A DNA stretch of 26,819 bases from RGIG7213 sp045544195 (GTDB lineage: Bacteria > Bacillota > Clostridia > Oscillospirales > CAG-272), in contig JAZPYO010000037.1 of NCBI GenBank assembly GCA_045544195.1, positions 1 through 26,819 of the forward strand, written 5' to 3'. The first letter of the stretch is position 1; each line of letters begins with the position of its first letter. Both the position numbers and the translations under genes were made by a program. Below, piece after piece: positions 7,587 through 15,638 of the stretch. The notes under the pieces were generated by a model. It did not search any database and was not told the DNA's origin. It saw only the letters and a program-made list of their open reading frames with translations.

Positions 7587-8507
7587 TCAGTGCAGTTTAG
7601 ATGTTGCCGCCAGCGCAAAATATATCACGCACAGTAAAAATGTCGGCGACAAAAGCGGCACAAGAAGATCTCTTGCGAATGTGGAAAAATCCTTTTTTTC
7701 GGGATTGCTCTGCGGACTTATCGTTAATGAATATCCGTATATTATACGTTCCGCCTGTGACAGACATACGAAAGCGCACAGCAAAACGACAGAACCTACG
7801 ATAAATATGAACAGCACTGCATTGTCAGGCGCTTTTATCATCTGCCACAGATACCGTTCAAAAAACAGTGTGAACATATTATTCAGCAGGTGTATCACCA
7901 TACACGGCACAGCAGAGCGTGTAACGAAAGCAACGCAGGCAAGAATGATGCCCGATACGAAATACAAAAGAAAATCCTTCAGCGAAAAATGGAGCATAGC
8001 AAACAGAAGCGATGACATAATTATACTGCAGGCTATACCATATTTTTTATATGAGGAAAGAACTATTCCTCTGAAAATAAACTCCTCGGCAAATGCAGGG
8101 CATACGCAGTACACAAGTATGATGAATACCGTATCTGCTCCCGATATACCGACAGAAGAGATAGCGGGAGTATAGCTTCCGTTTGAAAAATATATCCCCG
8201 ACAGTCTTATAAGAGCATTTGATGAAAACAAAAGCAACGATGCGGGAACGATAAAAAACAGCGATGAAAGATTGAACGGTCTTATCATTGAGGCTGTCAA
8301 GCCCTCATTGCCGAGTATTTTGCAGTAGAACATTCCCGGTATAACGAAAATAAGAAGCTGCAAAACGAACACCGCAAAAAACATACCGCCGCTGTGAGAT
8401 GTGTCGGAAAACTCCACCAATGACGACAGAGAGGTAAGTATGTATATGACCAATACAAGCAGCGGGAGCTTGTGACAGTCTTTAATCTCTTTCAACTGAA
8501 ATAACAC
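7587..8507 (-). CDS. CPBP family intramembrane glutamic protease
   Basis: The 306-residue protein has about eight hydrophobic segments. It carries the three CPBP (Abi/CAAX protease) motifs: EEFIFRG (141-147; Glu141, Glu142, Arg146), FAMLHFS (169-175; His173) and HLLNN (206-210; His206, Asn210). Such proteins are membrane proteases related to Rce1; bacterial members serve in bacteriocin self-immunity, protein processing or unknown roles. It overlaps the end of the 5-FTHF cyclo-ligase by 26 nt. The start is uncertain: GTG at 8507 sits almost on its Shine-Dalgarno (GAGGAAG), whereas TTG at 8495 has better spacing, so the true start may be four codons later. The gap to mltG is 36 nt. No substrate can be proposed. 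Confidence 0.87.
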   Translation of the reverse strand: MLFQLKEIKDCHKLPLLVLVIYILTSLSSLVEFSDTSHSGGMFFAVFVLQLLIFVIPGMFYCKILGNEGLTASMIRPFNLSSLFFIVPASLLLFSSNALIRLSGIYFSNGSYTPAISSVGISGADTVFIILVYCVCPAFAEEFIFRGIVLSSYKKYGIACSIIMSSLLFAMLHFSLKDFLLYFVSGIILACVAFVTRSAVPCMVIHLLNNMFTLFFERYLWQMIKAPDNAVLFIFIVGSVVLLCAFVCLSQAERIIYGYSLTISPQSNPEKKDFSTFARDLLVPLLSPTFLLCVIYFALAATSKLH

Positions 8508-9078
8508 CTTCCTCGGTTATCAGGGCGTTTGCCCTTATATCAAATCTTCCCTTCGGCAGACGGTCGGTTATAAGACGCTTATATATTATACCGAGAATAA
8601 CACCGTTATAGGAATTCAGGTATCTGTCATAATATCCCTTGCCGTATCCCAATCTGTAGCCCGATCTGTCGAAAACGATGGCGGGAATAAGGCATACTGT
8701 ATTCGAAGCATTGGCTCTGTCTACCTTTTTGCTTTCATCACCCGACGGCTCAAGGATACCGAAAGCGCCCTTTTGCAGCTCATCAAGTGATGAAACATAG
8801 TAAAAATCCATTTTGTTCGTTCCCGAAACGCATTTCGGATAGGCGACTTTTTTTCCGTCCTTCAACGCCTGATAAGCTATTGCATTTATATCTATTTCAT
8901 CACGCACGGGAGAATACATAAGGATCGTATCGTAATACATATACGTCGCAGATGACAGAAATGTCTTGCATATTCCGTCGTCCAGGCGTGTTTTTTCCTC
9001 GCCTGTTACACCGCAGCGCTCGGATTTATACCTTTCCCTTATTTTATCCTTCTGCGTCTTGATATCATTCACCTGCAT
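8482..9078 (-). CDS. 5-formyltetrahydrofolate cyclo-ligase (MTHFS)
   Basis: The 198-residue protein is of normal family length. It catalyses the ATP-dependent conversion of 5-formyl-THF to 5,10-methenyl-THF, returning the storage folate to the one-carbon pool. The N-terminus KDKIRERYKSER matches the usual start helix. MYSPVRDEID (54-63) and the signature YRLGYGKGYYDRYL (141-154), which binds the nucleotide and folate, are both present. The ATG follows GGAGA at 8-nt spacing inside the end of the DJ-1 gene (14-nt overlap), and its own end overlaps the CPBP gene, so the three are very probably co-translated. Confidence 0.95.
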   Translation of the reverse strand: MQVNDIKTQKDKIRERYKSERCGVTGEEKTRLDDGICKTFLSSATYMYYDTILMYSPVRDEIDINAIAYQALKDGKKVAYPKCVSGTNKMDFYYVSSLDELQKGAFGILEPSGDESKKVDRANASNTVCLIPAIVFDRSGYRLGYGKGYYDRYLNSYNGVILGIIYKRLITDRLPKGRFDIRANALITEEGVISVERD

Positions 9079-9619
9079 ACATTATTTCTCCAAGTATTTT
9101 TCTTGATATCTCTTCGCCCTTGAAATACCTGATAATCGCGCCTGAAAAAGCTATGGCACAGCCCATGCCTTTTGCAGTTATGATGTTGCCGCACACGGTA
9201 ATGCTCTGCCCTGTATACTCGCATTCCTCAAGATAACCCTCAAATCCCGGATAGCAGGTCGCTTTTTTCCCCTTAAGCATACCGTATCTGCCGAGAACAG
9301 AGGGTGCTGCACATATAGCGGAAACAAGCTTTCCATTGTCAAGCGACGCTTTTGTGTATCTTACAACATCGGGGGTATCAGCAAGAGTCTGCGCGCCGAC
9401 AGCACCGCCCGGAAGAATAACACCGTCCGATGATTTTATATCGTTTTCGGTTATGTCGCAAAGCAAAGCATCAGCTATAAAATCAATGCCGTGAGCACCC
9501 CTTACGGTCTTACCTTCAACACCGACAGTGGTAACATCGATCCCTGCTCTGCGAAGCATATCGACTGTAATAAGTGCCTCGCACTCTTCAACACCGTTTG
9601 CACAAAACATATACAGCAT
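9065..9619 (-). CDS. DJ-1/PfpI family protein (YajL/ThiJ-like)
   Basis: The 184-residue protein has the DJ-1 fold. It starts MLYMFCANGVEECEA, with Glu14 matching the conserved DJ-1 Glu18. The nucleophile elbow is AICAAPSVLGR (101-111), with Cys103 as the reactive cysteine. Family members include glyoxalase/deglycase-like enzymes and oxidative-stress chaperones; the exact reaction of this one is unknown. The ATG follows AGGAGA, which overlaps the stop codon of the upstream acetyltransferase. It overlaps the folate cyclo-ligase gene by 14 nt. Confidence 0.93.
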   Translation of the reverse strand: MLYMFCANGVEECEALITVDMLRRAGIDVTTVGVEGKTVRGAHGIDFIADALLCDITENDIKSSDGVILPGGAVGAQTLADTPDVVRYTKASLDNGKLVSAICAAPSVLGRYGMLKGKKATCYPGFEGYLEECEYTGQSITVCGNIITAKGMGCAIAFSGAIIRYFKGEEISRKILGEIMYAGE

Positions 9620-9633
9620 AGCGATCCGTCTCC

Positions 9634-10353
9634 TTAATCAAGATATATTCCTTCGTACAGCGGCTCAAGGCTTCCGCCGTTTTCAACGGCGAGGGCAAAC
9701 CTCTTTTTGCCTGTTATACGATAAAATCCGCAATATTTGCAATAAACCTCGTACGCTTCGCTATCACGCATATACACATAACCGCAAAGCTCGCCGTTTC
9801 TGTAAATGAAGCTGACAGTCATCTCATTTTCTTTTATCATCAGCTCAAACAGCTCATACGGCAGAGGAAACATATTTTTTCCCCTTTCGCGCGTCAGCTT
9901 ATACAGCAGCTGTATATCGTCAACAGGCTTCAATTCAAATTCGCCGCAGTTTACTATCTGATAGGTATTTTTGAATACCTCTGTGCCTATATCGAATTTT
10001 TTATAAATATCGTAGTGATAATTCTCCTGGGGAACGACGAACACTATCGGTGCGCCGCTTTCCTTATACATTCTGACAGTCTCTGTGATAAGCACCCTGA
10101 ACACGCCTTTAAGGCGGTATTTGCTCAGCACTCCGACACCGTAAATGTAGACTCCCTTATCGGATTTTATTATATGAGCAACGCTTACAGGCTCGCCGTT
10201 GTATCTGCCTATGACGATATCGACGTCATGTCTACCCTTTATAACGCTGTAAAATTTCTGCGCAAACTCCTCCTGTGAAAATATCTCGCCGAACAGTCTT
10301 TTCGCCAGCTCTATATCTTCATCTGATTTGCAGTAATCTATTGATATGCTCAT
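9634..10353 (-). CDS. GNAT family N-acetyltransferase
   Basis: The 239-residue protein has an N-terminal GNAT core. The acetyl-CoA binding region is VGVLSKYRLKGVFRVL (73-88), where Arg80 and Gly83 fit the R-x-x-G-x-G/A loop, although Phe replaces the last small residue. The preceding strand pair, IVIGRYNGEPVSVAHI, also fits GNAT. The second half (about 130-239) has its own strand pattern (SFIYRNGELCGYVYM), reminiscent of the double-GNAT layout of Eis-type enzymes but shorter. The substrate is unknown. The ATG shares one base with the ftsK stop codon (TGATG), a sign of translational coupling. Confidence 0.85.
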   Translation of the reverse strand: MSISIDYCKSDEDIELAKRLFGEIFSQEEFAQKFYSVIKGRHDVDIVIGRYNGEPVSVAHIIKSDKGVYIYGVGVLSKYRLKGVFRVLITETVRMYKESGAPIVFVVPQENYHYDIYKKFDIGTEVFKNTYQIVNCGEFELKPVDDIQLLYKLTRERGKNMFPLPYELFELMIKENEMTVSFIYRNGELCGYVYMRDSEAYEVYCKYCGFYRITGKKRFALAVENGGSLEPLYEGIYLD

Positions 10354-12995
10354 CAGTCCTCGTTTCCTCCGTTTCCGTTGATCATTTCAAGATATTCCTC
10401 TTTTGTCATAAGAAGCTCTCTGGGCTTTGTTCCCGACGATTCGCTGCATATGCCAAGCTCTTGCATACGGTCAATTATCTTTGCCGCTCTGCCGTAGCCG
10501 ATAGACAGCTTTCTTTGGAACAGCGACGTTGACACTCTGCCCGACTCAAATGCGTATTCAATAGCGGGACGGAGAAGCTCGTCCTCATCACCTATTGCAT
10601 CATCATCGTCAAACATCGCGGTCTTATTGCCCTTACCTACCTGAGATGCGCCCTTTTCGATCTCCTGTATTACCTTTTCGTCATACGATACCTTGCCGTA
10701 GTTCTTCTTTATGAAATCGGTTATCGCCTCTACCTCCGACTCGCTTACAAAAGCGCCCTGAACACGCTTGGGCTTTGAAATTCCGACAGGTGCGAACAGC
10801 ATATCGCCCTTTCCTATCAGCTTTTCAGCACCTGCAACATCTATTATCGTTCTTGAATCGATCTGAGATGAGGTCTTGCAGGCGATTCTTGACGGGATAT
10901 TTGCCTTGATGCTTCCTGTTACTATGTCTACAGACGGTCTTTGCGTACCTACTACAAGATGGATACCTGCCGCGCGCGCCTTCTGAGCTATACGGCATAT
11001 TGACGTTTCTATTTCGTTTTTCGCCATCATCATAAGATCGGCAAGCTCGTCAATAACTATAACGACCTGGCACAAATGCTCCTTTTCGGGATCATCTGCT
11101 GTAACCTCGTTATAGCCGAAGATATTACGGCAGCCTACCGATTCGATAAGTCCATACCGTCTTTCCATTTCCTCTACCGCCCAGTTCAACGCTCCCGCCG
11201 CCTTTTTCGGATCGGTAACGACCGGGACAATAAGGTGCGGAATACCGCTGTACGGAACAAATTCAACCTTTTTCGGATCGATAAGCATAATTTTGACATC
11301 ATCAGGGGATGCTTTACACAAAAGGCTTACGAGCAAGCTGTTTATACAAACCGATTTACCCATACCTGTTGCACCGGCGATAAGCATATGAGGCATCTTC
11401 GCTATATCAAGATATACAGGATCGCCTACAACATCAACGCCCAAGGCGCATGTGAGCTTGCTTTCGGCTGATCTGAATTTATCGGTATCGAGCAATTCAC
11501 GTATTCTTACAATACGTGTATCGGAATTAGGCACCTCGACTCCTACTGCATCCTTTCCGGGAATAGGTGCTTCAATTCTGACACCCGTTGCGGCAAATTC
11601 CATAGCAATATTGTCAACGAGCTTTGATATTGCCGTAACTCTTATACCGGGCGCGAGCTTCAATTCGTATCTCGTTATAGCAGGACCGCGTGATATGTGT
11701 ACGACTCTTGCATCAACGTTAAAGCTCGCAAGCGTGTTTATCAGCTTGCGTGAGTTTTCCTCAAGCTCGGATGAAATATCGGCAGATTGCTGATTGTAGT
11801 CGATCTTTAAAAGCGACATCGGCGGAAAACGGTATGCCCTTGCTTCTGCGGCAAGCTGCTCTGCAGTCTTTCCTATGGCAGTCTTTTTAAGCTCCCCTTC
11901 CTGCTGCTCAGTCCTTGATTCCGCAACTGCGGACTTATCGCTGAATATCTCCTCAAGATCGAATTTATCTTCATTTTTTGTATGAAGCGTACTTCCCTTA
12001 TCTGTTACCGAAGCCTTATTCAACGGCTTTTTCTTTGCTTCCTTTTCCGTTTCTACAGGCTCGTCCGCATCGTTCTTTTTCTTTTCCGTCTTGTTATGCT
12101 TTTCATAGTCGTACGCCTTGTCATCATCGTCAAAGTCATCAAAATCATCATCAGCGGGCTTTTCCTTCATACCGTCAAGCTCATAATCGAACGGATCCTT
12201 TTTCTTTGATCTTTTCTTTTCGGGCTTTTGATATTTTTCTGTTTTTTGAGGTATTTTATCCGTATTGAACAGATCGTCATCATCGTCCTCGTTTTCTTCT
12301 TCCTCTGATACTCTTGCAAGCCTTGCCTGCTCACTTTTCTCTTTTATGATCGCATACAGTCTGTACGGAGTAAGACCGAATGTGAGCAACGCACAGACAA
12401 TAGATGCACCGAGCATCAGAACGGGAGCCAGTATTCCGAAGCATTTGCAAAGTCCCATAGCTATCAAACCGCCGACAGCTCCTCCGCCGACGCTATCAAC
12501 ACCCGAATCATACATCTGCGATACCGACGCGGAATACTTTGTTCCGAACGCCGCGATGGATATAAACGCTGACAGGCACACAACGCTTGAGGATGCCAAA
12601 GCGAGCTTTGTATATATTTTTGCGCGGGGATATTTTTTGTAGGGTGTTATCAGCTTGAGATATGAAAACGCCAATGCTATCATAAATACGGGCACGGGAA
12701 TACATCCCCAGCCGAATATTCCGAAGAAAGCATCTCTTACAAGCGATCCTATCGCACCGCATAATGACGGCGCGGCAAAGCACAGGACAAGACACGCGCC
12801 CACTATACCGACTGCAACGGGAATTATCCTGTCAGCTACGCTTATAGCGCCGCCCTGTCTTTCGGGCGCGGTTTTCTCGTTCTTCGCTTTCGATTGCGCG
12901 GTCTTATTCTTGGATGTCGTTTTTTTAGCCGCTGCGGCGGGTGAGCTTTTATCTTTTGTACTTTTCTTTGTATTTGCTATCGTCTTTTTTGCCAT
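10353..12995 (-). CDS. ftsK: FtsK/SpoIIIE family DNA translocase
   Basis: The 880-residue protein pumps double-stranded DNA through the division or sporulation septum. A lysine/alanine-rich leader (1-48) precedes four membrane helices (about 55-210). A long, highly charged linker (225-385; runs such as EEEENEDDDDD and DDDFDDFDDDD) joins them to the motor. In the motor are the Walker A motif GATGMGKS (541-548), Walker B VIVIDE (645-650) and the GTQRPS sensor segment (about 683-688). The C-terminal winged-helix gamma domain (about 805-865), which reads polar DNA sequences, is complete. The Shine-Dalgarno AGGAA is rather distant (11 nt). It lies 37 nt after uppP and overlaps the GNAT gene by one base. 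Sequence alone cannot separate SpoIIIE from vegetative FtsK. Confidence 0.96.
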   Translation of the reverse strand: MAKKTIANTKKSTKDKSSPAAAAKKTTSKNKTAQSKAKNEKTAPERQGGAISVADRIIPVAVGIVGACLVLCFAAPSLCGAIGSLVRDAFFGIFGWGCIPVPVFMIALAFSYLKLITPYKKYPRAKIYTKLALASSSVVCLSAFISIAAFGTKYSASVSQMYDSGVDSVGGGAVGGLIAMGLCKCFGILAPVLMLGASIVCALLTFGLTPYRLYAIIKEKSEQARLARVSEEEENEDDDDDLFNTDKIPQKTEKYQKPEKKRSKKKDPFDYELDGMKEKPADDDFDDFDDDDKAYDYEKHNKTEKKKNDADEPVETEKEAKKKPLNKASVTDKGSTLHTKNEDKFDLEEIFSDKSAVAESRTEQQEGELKKTAIGKTAEQLAAEARAYRFPPMSLLKIDYNQQSADISSELEENSRKLINTLASFNVDARVVHISRGPAITRYELKLAPGIRVTAISKLVDNIAMEFAATGVRIEAPIPGKDAVGVEVPNSDTRIVRIRELLDTDKFRSAESKLTCALGVDVVGDPVYLDIAKMPHMLIAGATGMGKSVCINSLLVSLLCKASPDDVKIMLIDPKKVEFVPYSGIPHLIVPVVTDPKKAAGALNWAVEEMERRYGLIESVGCRNIFGYNEVTADDPEKEHLCQVVIVIDELADLMMMAKNEIETSICRIAQKARAAGIHLVVGTQRPSVDIVTGSIKANIPSRIACKTSSQIDSRTIIDVAGAEKLIGKGDMLFAPVGISKPKRVQGAFVSESEVEAITDFIKKNYGKVSYDEKVIQEIEKGASQVGKGNKTAMFDDDDAIGDEDELLRPAIEYAFESGRVSTSLFQRKLSIGYGRAAKIIDRMQELGICSESSGTKPRELLMTKEEYLEMINGNGGNED

Positions 12996-13032
12996 TACTG
13001 TGACCGTTCCTTTATTTTATCGTTAGTGAATA

Positions 13033-13869
13033 TCATCTGACGGCGCTGTATATGATCGCTGCCAGACCTACTGCAAAGCAATAATATGCAAAGTATGTAA
13101 AGTTTGATTTTTTGGAAATGAATATCAGTACCTTCATAGCCAGAAATCCGAATACTGCCGCAACTGCCATGCCCAATGCATAATACAGCCATTGCTCTGA
13201 TGAGACAGACGCTTCAACAAGATCGTCGACCTTCATCACCGCAGAGCCGAGTATTGCGGGAATTGACAGTATGAACGAAAACTTAACTGCATACTGTCTG
13301 TCAAAGTTACACAGAAGTCCGCCCGTTATGGTCGAGCCTGAGCGTGAAAGGCCGGGAAGTATTGCAAACATCTGACACACACCGACAACAAGTGCATTTC
13401 TCGGCTTTGCGTTTTCTGCATTCATGCTTCCGTTTGAAAGCCTGTCGCTTATCATAAGAACGATACCGTTGAATATAAGTATGCCACCGATAGCCATCGG
13501 ATAATTCTTAAGAAGCTCTATTTTATCCTCAATTCCCGTCAGGGCTATAAGCACTAACGGCAACGTTGCAATGATGATAAATATCACCATCCGCTCATTT
13601 GTATCGTAAAATGACAGCTTGAGCTTTTTCTGAAATACCTTTTTCATCATAGAGAAAAAGGCGGGCACAAGAGGAAAAATATCCTTTCTGTATACAACGA
13701 ACACCGCAAGCAGCGTACCTATGTGGAGCAACACATCGAATGCAGGAGCTTCATCTGATGTAAAATTAAAAAACGACGATGCTAACGCAAGATGTCCTGA
13801 TGATGAAATAGGCAAAAACTCCGCTATTCCCTGAACGATGCCCATTACTATATAGTAGATGATCTCCAT
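13033..13869 (-). CDS. uppP: Undecaprenyl-diphosphatase UppP (BacA)
   Basis: The 278-residue polytopic membrane enzyme removes one phosphate from undecaprenyl diphosphate to recycle the lipid carrier of peptidoglycan synthesis; extra copies give bacitracin tolerance. The first signature is EFLPISSSGH (17-26) with Glu17 and the Ser-rich loop, and the second is PGLSRSGST (172-180) with the essential Arg176. I chose ATG 13869 (MEIIYY) rather than the longer GTG start at 13878, because the usual family N-terminus begins here and the purine-rich GTGAG lies just upstream. It is first in the minus-strand run and has a good promoter. Confidence 0.95.
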   Translation of the reverse strand: MEIIYYIVMGIVQGIAEFLPISSSGHLALASSFFNFTSDEAPAFDVLLHIGTLLAVFVVYRKDIFPLVPAFFSMMKKVFQKKLKLSFYDTNERMVIFIIIATLPLVLIALTGIEDKIELLKNYPMAIGGILIFNGIVLMISDRLSNGSMNAENAKPRNALVVGVCQMFAILPGLSRSGSTITGGLLCNFDRQYAVKFSFILSIPAILGSAVMKVDDLVEASVSSEQWLYYALGMAVAAVFGFLAMKVLIFISKKSNFTYFAYYCFAVGLAAIIYSAVR

Positions 13870-13884
13870 ATATCTCACACTTTC

Positions 13885-13902
13885 ATAAAATAATTATTTT
13901 AT
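13885..13902. promoter_or_regulatory. 18-bp perfect AT palindrome between uppP promoter and start
   Basis: ATAAAATAATTATTTTAT is a perfect 18-bp inverted repeat lying directly downstream of the uppP -10 box and upstream of its start codon, where a repressor could act. It is pure A/T, so it may be a chance product of local composition. Confidence 0.35.
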
Positions 13903-13904
13903 AT

Positions 13905-13933
13905 ATATTATCACACGCACAAATATATTTCAA
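13905..13933 (-). promoter_or_regulatory. Sigma-A type promoter for uppP and the minus-strand operon
   Basis: On the minus strand, TTGAAA (13933-13928) is followed by exactly 17 bases and TAATAT (13910-13905), close to the -35/-10 consensus. It points toward uppP, whose ATG is 36 bases from the -10 box. It is the best promoter seen for the ten-gene run. Confidence 0.7.
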
Positions 13934-13951
13934 GAGGTAAAAATAAAAAAT

Positions 13952-14341
13952 ATGAAAATAAAAAGCGACAGCATTTTGCCTTTATGCGGAATAACCGCAT
14001 TGGCAGGCGGTATTCTTAACGGATTGCTCGGCACGGGGGTAGGAGTAATATTCACATTTTTGTTTTCGTTGATATACGCAAAGGACGAGAAGAAAGAAAA
14101 AAAGGACGTATTCGCGTCTTGTCTTATTTCGACCTTGCCTGTATGTCTTATATCTGCCTTCACATATGCGAAAAATGACATAAGCGTTCTTACGCATACA
14201 AAAGGCTTTCTGCCCGGAGCTGTGCTCGGCGGCCTGTGCGGTGCGATATTGCTTGACAAGGTCAAAAACTCGTTTTTAAAAAAGCTATTCGCTGCCGTGA
14301 TCGGAATATCGGGAATAATTATGATCTGGAAGGCGTGGTAA
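13952..14341 (+). CDS. TauE/SafE (TSUP) half-permease, first half
   Basis: The 129-residue protein has about four hydrophobic segments and the start of a TauE/SafE repeat: ALAGGILNGLLGTGVGVIFTFLF (about residues 16-38), a glycine-rich first helix, then GAVLGGLCGAILLDKV. Full-length TSUP transporters, which export sulfite, sulfoacetate or other anions, have two such four-helix repeats in one chain of about 250 residues. Here only one is present and the second follows as a separate gene after one base. AGAGG lies at proper distance before the ATG. The substrate is unknown. It is divergent from uppP. Confidence 0.8.
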   Translation: MKIKSDSILPLCGITALAGGILNGLLGTGVGVIFTFLFSLIYAKDEKKEKKDVFASCLISTLPVCLISAFTYAKNDISVLTHTKGFLPGAVLGGLCGAILLDKVKNSFLKKLFAAVIGISGIIMIWKAW

Positions 14342-14342
14342 A

Positions 14343-14690
14343 ATGGACACACTTTTTTCGTTTATATTCTGCACTCTTTCGGGCATGGGACTTGGCGGGG
14401 GCGGACTTTTTTCGGTATATCTTTCAGTCTTCAGGGAATTCCCGCAGTTTATAGCCCAGGGGGTAAATCTTTGTACGTTTGCAGTGTGCTCTGTTTGTGC
14501 TTCACTTATAAATCTTCGCAAAAGAAATGTGAATTATCCCATCTGCCTTTTTTTGTCCTTTTGCGCCTGTGCGGGAGCTATACCCGGATCGATCATGGCA
14601 TCATATATGCCGCAAAGGGTCATGAAGCTGCTGTTCGGTGTTTTTTTGCTTACAACATCTGTAATCTGTTTTTGCGAAAAACGAAAATAA
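14343..14690 (+). CDS. TauE/SafE (TSUP) half-permease, second half
   Basis: The 115-residue membrane protein has four hydrophobic segments and the second TSUP repeat: SGMGLGGGGLFSVYLSVF (about 13-30), a NLCTFAVCSVCASLINL helix, then GAIPGSIMASYMPQ, which is the PG-containing loop of the family. It starts one base after the first half's TAA, in a different frame, and has its own Shine-Dalgarno (GGAAGG, 9 nt), so it is a separate gene and not a read-through product. The two halves probably assemble as a heterodimer. Confidence 0.8.
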   Translation: MDTLFSFIFCTLSGMGLGGGGLFSVYLSVFREFPQFIAQGVNLCTFAVCSVCASLINLRKRNVNYPICLFLSFCACAGAIPGSIMASYMPQRVMKLLFGVFLLTTSVICFCEKRK

Positions 14691-14715
14691 TTCACAAAAA
14701 AGTGAGTTTCATTTC

Positions 14716-14744
14716 TTGAACATTGCGAAATATTGTGATATAAT
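14716..14744 (+). promoter_or_regulatory. Sigma-A type promoter for the DeoR regulator operon
   Basis: TTGAAC (14716-14721), exactly 17 bases, then a perfect TATAAT (14739-14744). The expected transcript starts about 14751, giving a leader of roughly 100 nt to the DeoR ATG at 14855. Confidence 0.8.
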
Positions 14745-14762
14745 GAGCGAAATATGTGATAT
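14725..14762 (+). promoter_or_regulatory. Tandem operator-like repeats over the DeoR promoter
   Basis: GCGAAATATTGTGATAT (14725-14741) and GCGAAATATGTGATAT (14747-14762) are near-identical direct repeats 22 bases apart, about two helical turns. The first overlaps the spacer and -10 box, the second the start site. DeoR-family repressors often bind tandem repeats at their own promoter, so these are good candidates for autoregulation. Confidence 0.6.
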
Positions 14763-14854
14763 TTTTAACACTTTTACGTGATTTTGTGTTAAATTTTATC
14801 ATTCGATATTCAGCACGATCCACACAATATTACCGCAAAGAAAGGTTTTGAATA

Positions 14855-15619
14855 ATGAAAAAACTGAGACACGAAATAATACGTAATATGCTCCAGACAA
14901 AGCCTTACGTATCATTACACGAATTGGAGGAAGCCTTCCCCAACGTTTCGGGTATGACACTGAGACGTGACATTGAGTACTTTGAAAAGATCGGAGAGGC
15001 GATCAAGGTACGAGGCGGCGCAAGAAGCATGAAATTCATAACGACCTCAATGGAGGATGCCTTCAGCCTTCGTCTTAATTCAAATATGACGGCAAAGCAG
15101 AAAATAGCTCTTGCGGCTATGGACTACATTGAAACGGGCAGATCGATATTTCTCGATTCGGGTACGACCATATTGAAGCTGGCGGCTATCATTCCCGACG
15201 AGCGTATTTCCGTGCTCACAACAGGACCTAACGTTGCCCTGGAGCTCGTCAAGAAAAATCTGCCGATCATAAATCTTGTCGGCGGTATGATAAACAGAGA
15301 CAACATTTCAATATCCGGAAGTCAGGCTATATCATTCATCGAAAACATCAATATCGACACCGCATTTCTCGTTCCGTCGGGATTTTCACTTGAAAACGGC
15401 TTTACGAGCGGTAACTACAGCGAATGTGAATTTAAAAGTTACATCTGTGAAAAGGCAAAGAAAACAGTAATTCTTGCCGACAGCTCAAAGCTCGACAAAA
15501 ATCTTCCTTACACCTTTGCGGGATTTTCTGACATAGATGTTATAATAACAGACGAGGAAGTAAGCTCGGAATTTGCAAGAGCTGCAAGGGCTGCAAAAAT
15601 AAAGCTCGTAATTGCATAA
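14855..15619 (+). CDS. DeoR family transcriptional regulator
   Basis: The 254-residue repressor has an N-terminal DeoR helix-turn-helix (about 5-57; recognition helix SGMTLRRDIEYF). A C-terminal DeoR sensor domain, related to sugar-phosphate isomerases, follows, with the phosphate-binding loop FLDSGTTI (99-106) and TTGPNVALEL. DeoR proteins usually sense a phosphorylated sugar and repress sugar-use genes. AAAGG lies before the ATG. Twenty bases downstream of its stop lies a DUF4432 mutarotase-like gene, which fits a sugar-related circuit. Tandem repeats over its promoter suggest autoregulation. The inducer cannot be read from sequence. Confidence 0.93.
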   Translation: MKKLRHEIIRNMLQTKPYVSLHELEEAFPNVSGMTLRRDIEYFEKIGEAIKVRGGARSMKFITTSMEDAFSLRLNSNMTAKQKIALAAMDYIETGRSIFLDSGTTILKLAAIIPDERISVLTTGPNVALELVKKNLPIINLVGGMINRDNISISGSQAISFIENINIDTAFLVPSGFSLENGFTSGNYSECEFKSYICEKAKKTVILADSSKLDKNLPYTFAGFSDIDVIITDEEVSSEFARAARAAKIKLVIA

Positions 15620-15638
15620 GCGTAAAGGAGAAGCAAAC

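Noticed and set aside
13952..14690. Frameshifted single TauE/SafE gene
   Set aside because: The second half has its own Shine-Dalgarno and ATG directly after a stop codon, and both halves keep complete helices, so two genes are more likely than a break.
14745..14854. Riboswitch in the leader of the DeoR gene
   Set aside because: The leader is AT-rich with no aptamer core or terminator hairpin that I can recognise; the tandem repeats suit a protein operator better.
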